64,000 bases of DNA from Flavobacterium jejuense. GTDB lineage: Bacteria > Bacteroidota > Bacteroidia > Flavobacteriales > Flavobacteriaceae. Made by a program: the position numbers and the translations under genes. The notes under the pieces are model-generated. The model made no database searches. It was given only the letters and a program-made list of their open reading frames with translations, and was not told where the DNA came from. Shown here one piece after another: positions 62,640-64,000 of the stretch. The first letter of the stretch is position 1. Every line of letters starts with the position of its first letter. The stretch covers positions 372,001 through 436,000 of the forward strand of contig NZ_VEVQ02000002.1 in the NCBI RefSeq assembly GCF_006491595.2, read 5' to 3'.

Positions 62640-64000
62640 AATAATTCTAAGTTTAGTTGATTAAAAATGGTTTCAATAGGTATAGCATAGGTACTATAAT
62701 CATTACCTCCAACAACAATGCCTATTACATTATTGTTTTCATCTAATAGAGCAGATCCAGAATCTCCTTCTTGAGAAATAGCACTTCCATAATTAGAGAC
62801 AGAAATTAAATCATAAAGTCCCCAGTTTTGTTTTCGACCATTAGGTAGTGTATATTCTATATTTACATAATTATGCAAAGAATCAATTATTCCCATACCT
62901 GTATCTGAATTGCTTTTATATCCATATATTCTAACAGGAATTCCTTTATATAGTTCCTCATTATTTATAACTCTTATGTCATTTATAATGGAACCATTTG
63001 GCAAAATATTTGAAATAGAAATGTTATTATCAATATCAATAATTGCCGCATCTATTCTATCATTTCTTATGGCCTGTCTTACTCTTCCTACTGTTGCATC
63101 TTCATCATAGTAAGGAGATACTATTTCATCTCTTTCTGTATATTTAAAACTATAGAAATCATCTCCATGACCTATAATCACATGATAACAAGTAAGGAGC
63201 ATTTTATGATTACTGCTACCATTTTTAAATTTTACAGCTAATCCAAAAGAACCATAATTAGAAAGTCGTCCTTGATTGGTAATGTCACTCTTAAAAGAAA
63301 GGTTACCATGTGTTACTATTGTTGAAGATGTAATTATTTTGACAGGATAATTTCGAATTGTATTATTGGGGAGTTGATAAGTTAAGTAAGAGGGAATCTC
63401 TGAATGATTGTTTGAGGTGGTCGTTATCTCTATGTATTTATTCCTAGCATCCTGACCAATGCCCACAGCAATAACATCTTTTATATTTTTTAGATAATCT
63501 AAATTGTCATTGAAAACTTTCTTAATTATTTCATTTTCTGAAAGACTAATCCAATCTTCTATTTGTTTTAGATTACTCATTTCATAGGTTGCTTTATCCA
63601 CTAATTTCTCTTTGAGGTTTTTAGCATAAAATAACATATCAAGCATATCATGCCAAAACTTTGAACCCAAACTGATAAAGCAAGCTGTTAATGCACACCC
63701 TACTAGTATTTGAATAAATTCTACTATATCGAAAGTTCTAGAAAAATTCCATCCTAAAAGGAATTTTAAATCCGTACTATTAGAATAGGTAAACATATTA
63801 AATAAACTTGCTTTGCTAATTAAAGCTATACATAGAGAAATCGTTAAGTTTATGGCTAAAATAGCCTGCTCTCTTTTATTTTCTTCTTCTTTATCGTTAG
63901 ATTTTATTGAAGTATCTAATTCTTTAGAAACTATTATAAAGAGAAAACTGTTTCCTTTTACGCACCATAATTTAAAGAAAGTTACTAGTCTTTCACTAAT
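62636..64000 (-). CDS. Membrane-anchored trypsin-like serine protease, 5' end beyond window
   Basis: The frame is open to the window edge: 68 further codons precede the Met at 63796 without a stop, so that Met is internal and the true start is outside. Visible order: hydrophobic helix AILAINLTISLCIALI, second hydrophobic helix EFIQILVGCALTACFISLGS, a helical stretch, then a trypsin-like domain with His in LLTCYHVIIG, Asp in NDRIDAAIID and Ser in EGDSGSALLDENNNVIGIVV. Together these make a complete catalytic triad. It is joined by a 4-bp overlap to the 844-residue exported protein. Similar membrane-linked trypsin-fold proteins occur in bacterial conflict systems, but the function here is open. 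Confidence 0.75.
   Translation of the reverse strand: MSERLVTFFKLWCVKGNSFLFIIVSKELDTSIKSNDKEEENKREQAILAINLTISLCIALISKASLFNMFTYSNSTDLKFLLGWNFSRTFDIVEFIQILVGCALTACFISLGSKFWHDMLDMLFYAKNLKEKLVDKATYEMSNLKQIEDWISLSENEIIKKVFNDNLDYLKNIKDVIAVGIGQDARNKYIEITTTSNNHSEIPSYLTYQLPNNTIRNYPVKIITSSTIVTHGNLSFKSDITNQGRLSNYGSFGLAVKFKNGSSNHKMLLTCYHVIIGHGDDFYSFKYTERDEIVSPYYDEDATVGRVRQAIRNDRIDAAIIDIDNNISISNILPNGSIINDIRVINNEELYKGIPVRIYGYKSNSDTGMGIIDSLHNYVNIEYTLPNGRKQNWGLYDLISVSNYGSAISQEGDSGSALLDENNNVIGIVVGGNDYSTYAIPIETIFNQLNLELL

Noticed and set aside
62636..63796. Met at 63796 as the true start of the trypsin-like protease
   Set aside because: The frame stays open for 68 more codons to the window edge and encodes a further membrane helix.

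Overview
The window is AT-rich, gene-dense DNA that looks like a marine or aquatic member of the Flavobacteriaceae (Bacteroidota). Three things point there: several promoters with the Bacteroidota -7 element TAnnTTTG and no obvious Shine-Dalgarno sequences; family content (NRDE, YHS, SseB, YqaE, two-component propeller lipoprotein, DUF4268); and a Bacteroidota-type extracellular contractile injection system (eCIS). No tRNA, rRNA or CRISPR array was seen.

Layout. Positions 1-5614 are ordinary chromosomal genes: the end of an ATP-grasp gene, NRDE, DinB, MsrB, YHS, DUF4268, a NUDIX hydrolase, an acyltransferase and a methyltransferase. Positions 5659-36081 are one roughly 30 kb run of minus-strand genes forming a complete eCIS, best read from right to left: DUF4255 cap protein, a conserved companion, one sheath, two tube proteins, a 56-residue DUF5908 protein, LysM adaptor, VgrG-like spike, PAAR tip, gp25, two large baseplate wedge proteins, tape measure, two Ala-rich helical proteins (fibre or collar candidates), an unrecognised 305-residue protein, the AAA+ ATPase, a membrane-anchored GH25 lysozyme and a cargo bank. 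Four cargo-like proteins share a short N-terminal motif (hydrophobic-x-DNR-x(4-5)-[ILV]-Q-[KM]-K). Two of them also carry a nearly identical DUF4157 domain, followed by different C-terminal toxin-like domains. A LuxR-type regulator with a degenerate receiver domain (36380-37243) lies immediately upstream of the operon.

Positions 37837-48956 return to mixed genes: a c-type-haem lipoprotein, SseB, a 2H phosphoesterase, an APC permease, a caspase-like pseudoenzyme candidate, a membrane-bound winged-helix regulator divergent from a propeller lipoprotein, a transthyretin-like protein, a HAD phosphatase and YqaE.

Positions 49349-58293 look like a defence island on the minus strand: MazG-like pyrophosphohydrolase, a GIY-YIG/DUF2075-helicase/S24-peptidase fusion, a GHKL ATPase overlapping a protein with two phosphoribosyltransferase-like domains, a PD-(D/E)XK nuclease, two GIY-YIG proteins, a small Cys-containing protein and a Mrr-like remnant. 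The leading promoter carries a perfect operator-like palindrome at its expected start site, and a similar motif occurs near the haem lipoprotein. The island is followed by REP palindromes and a RAYT transposase whose own coding sequence has absorbed REP sequence in frame. The window ends in an operon of a papain/calpain-like protein, a large secreted protein and a membrane-anchored trypsin-like protease that runs off the right edge.

All family assignments were made by eye from motifs and gene order. No database search was possible.
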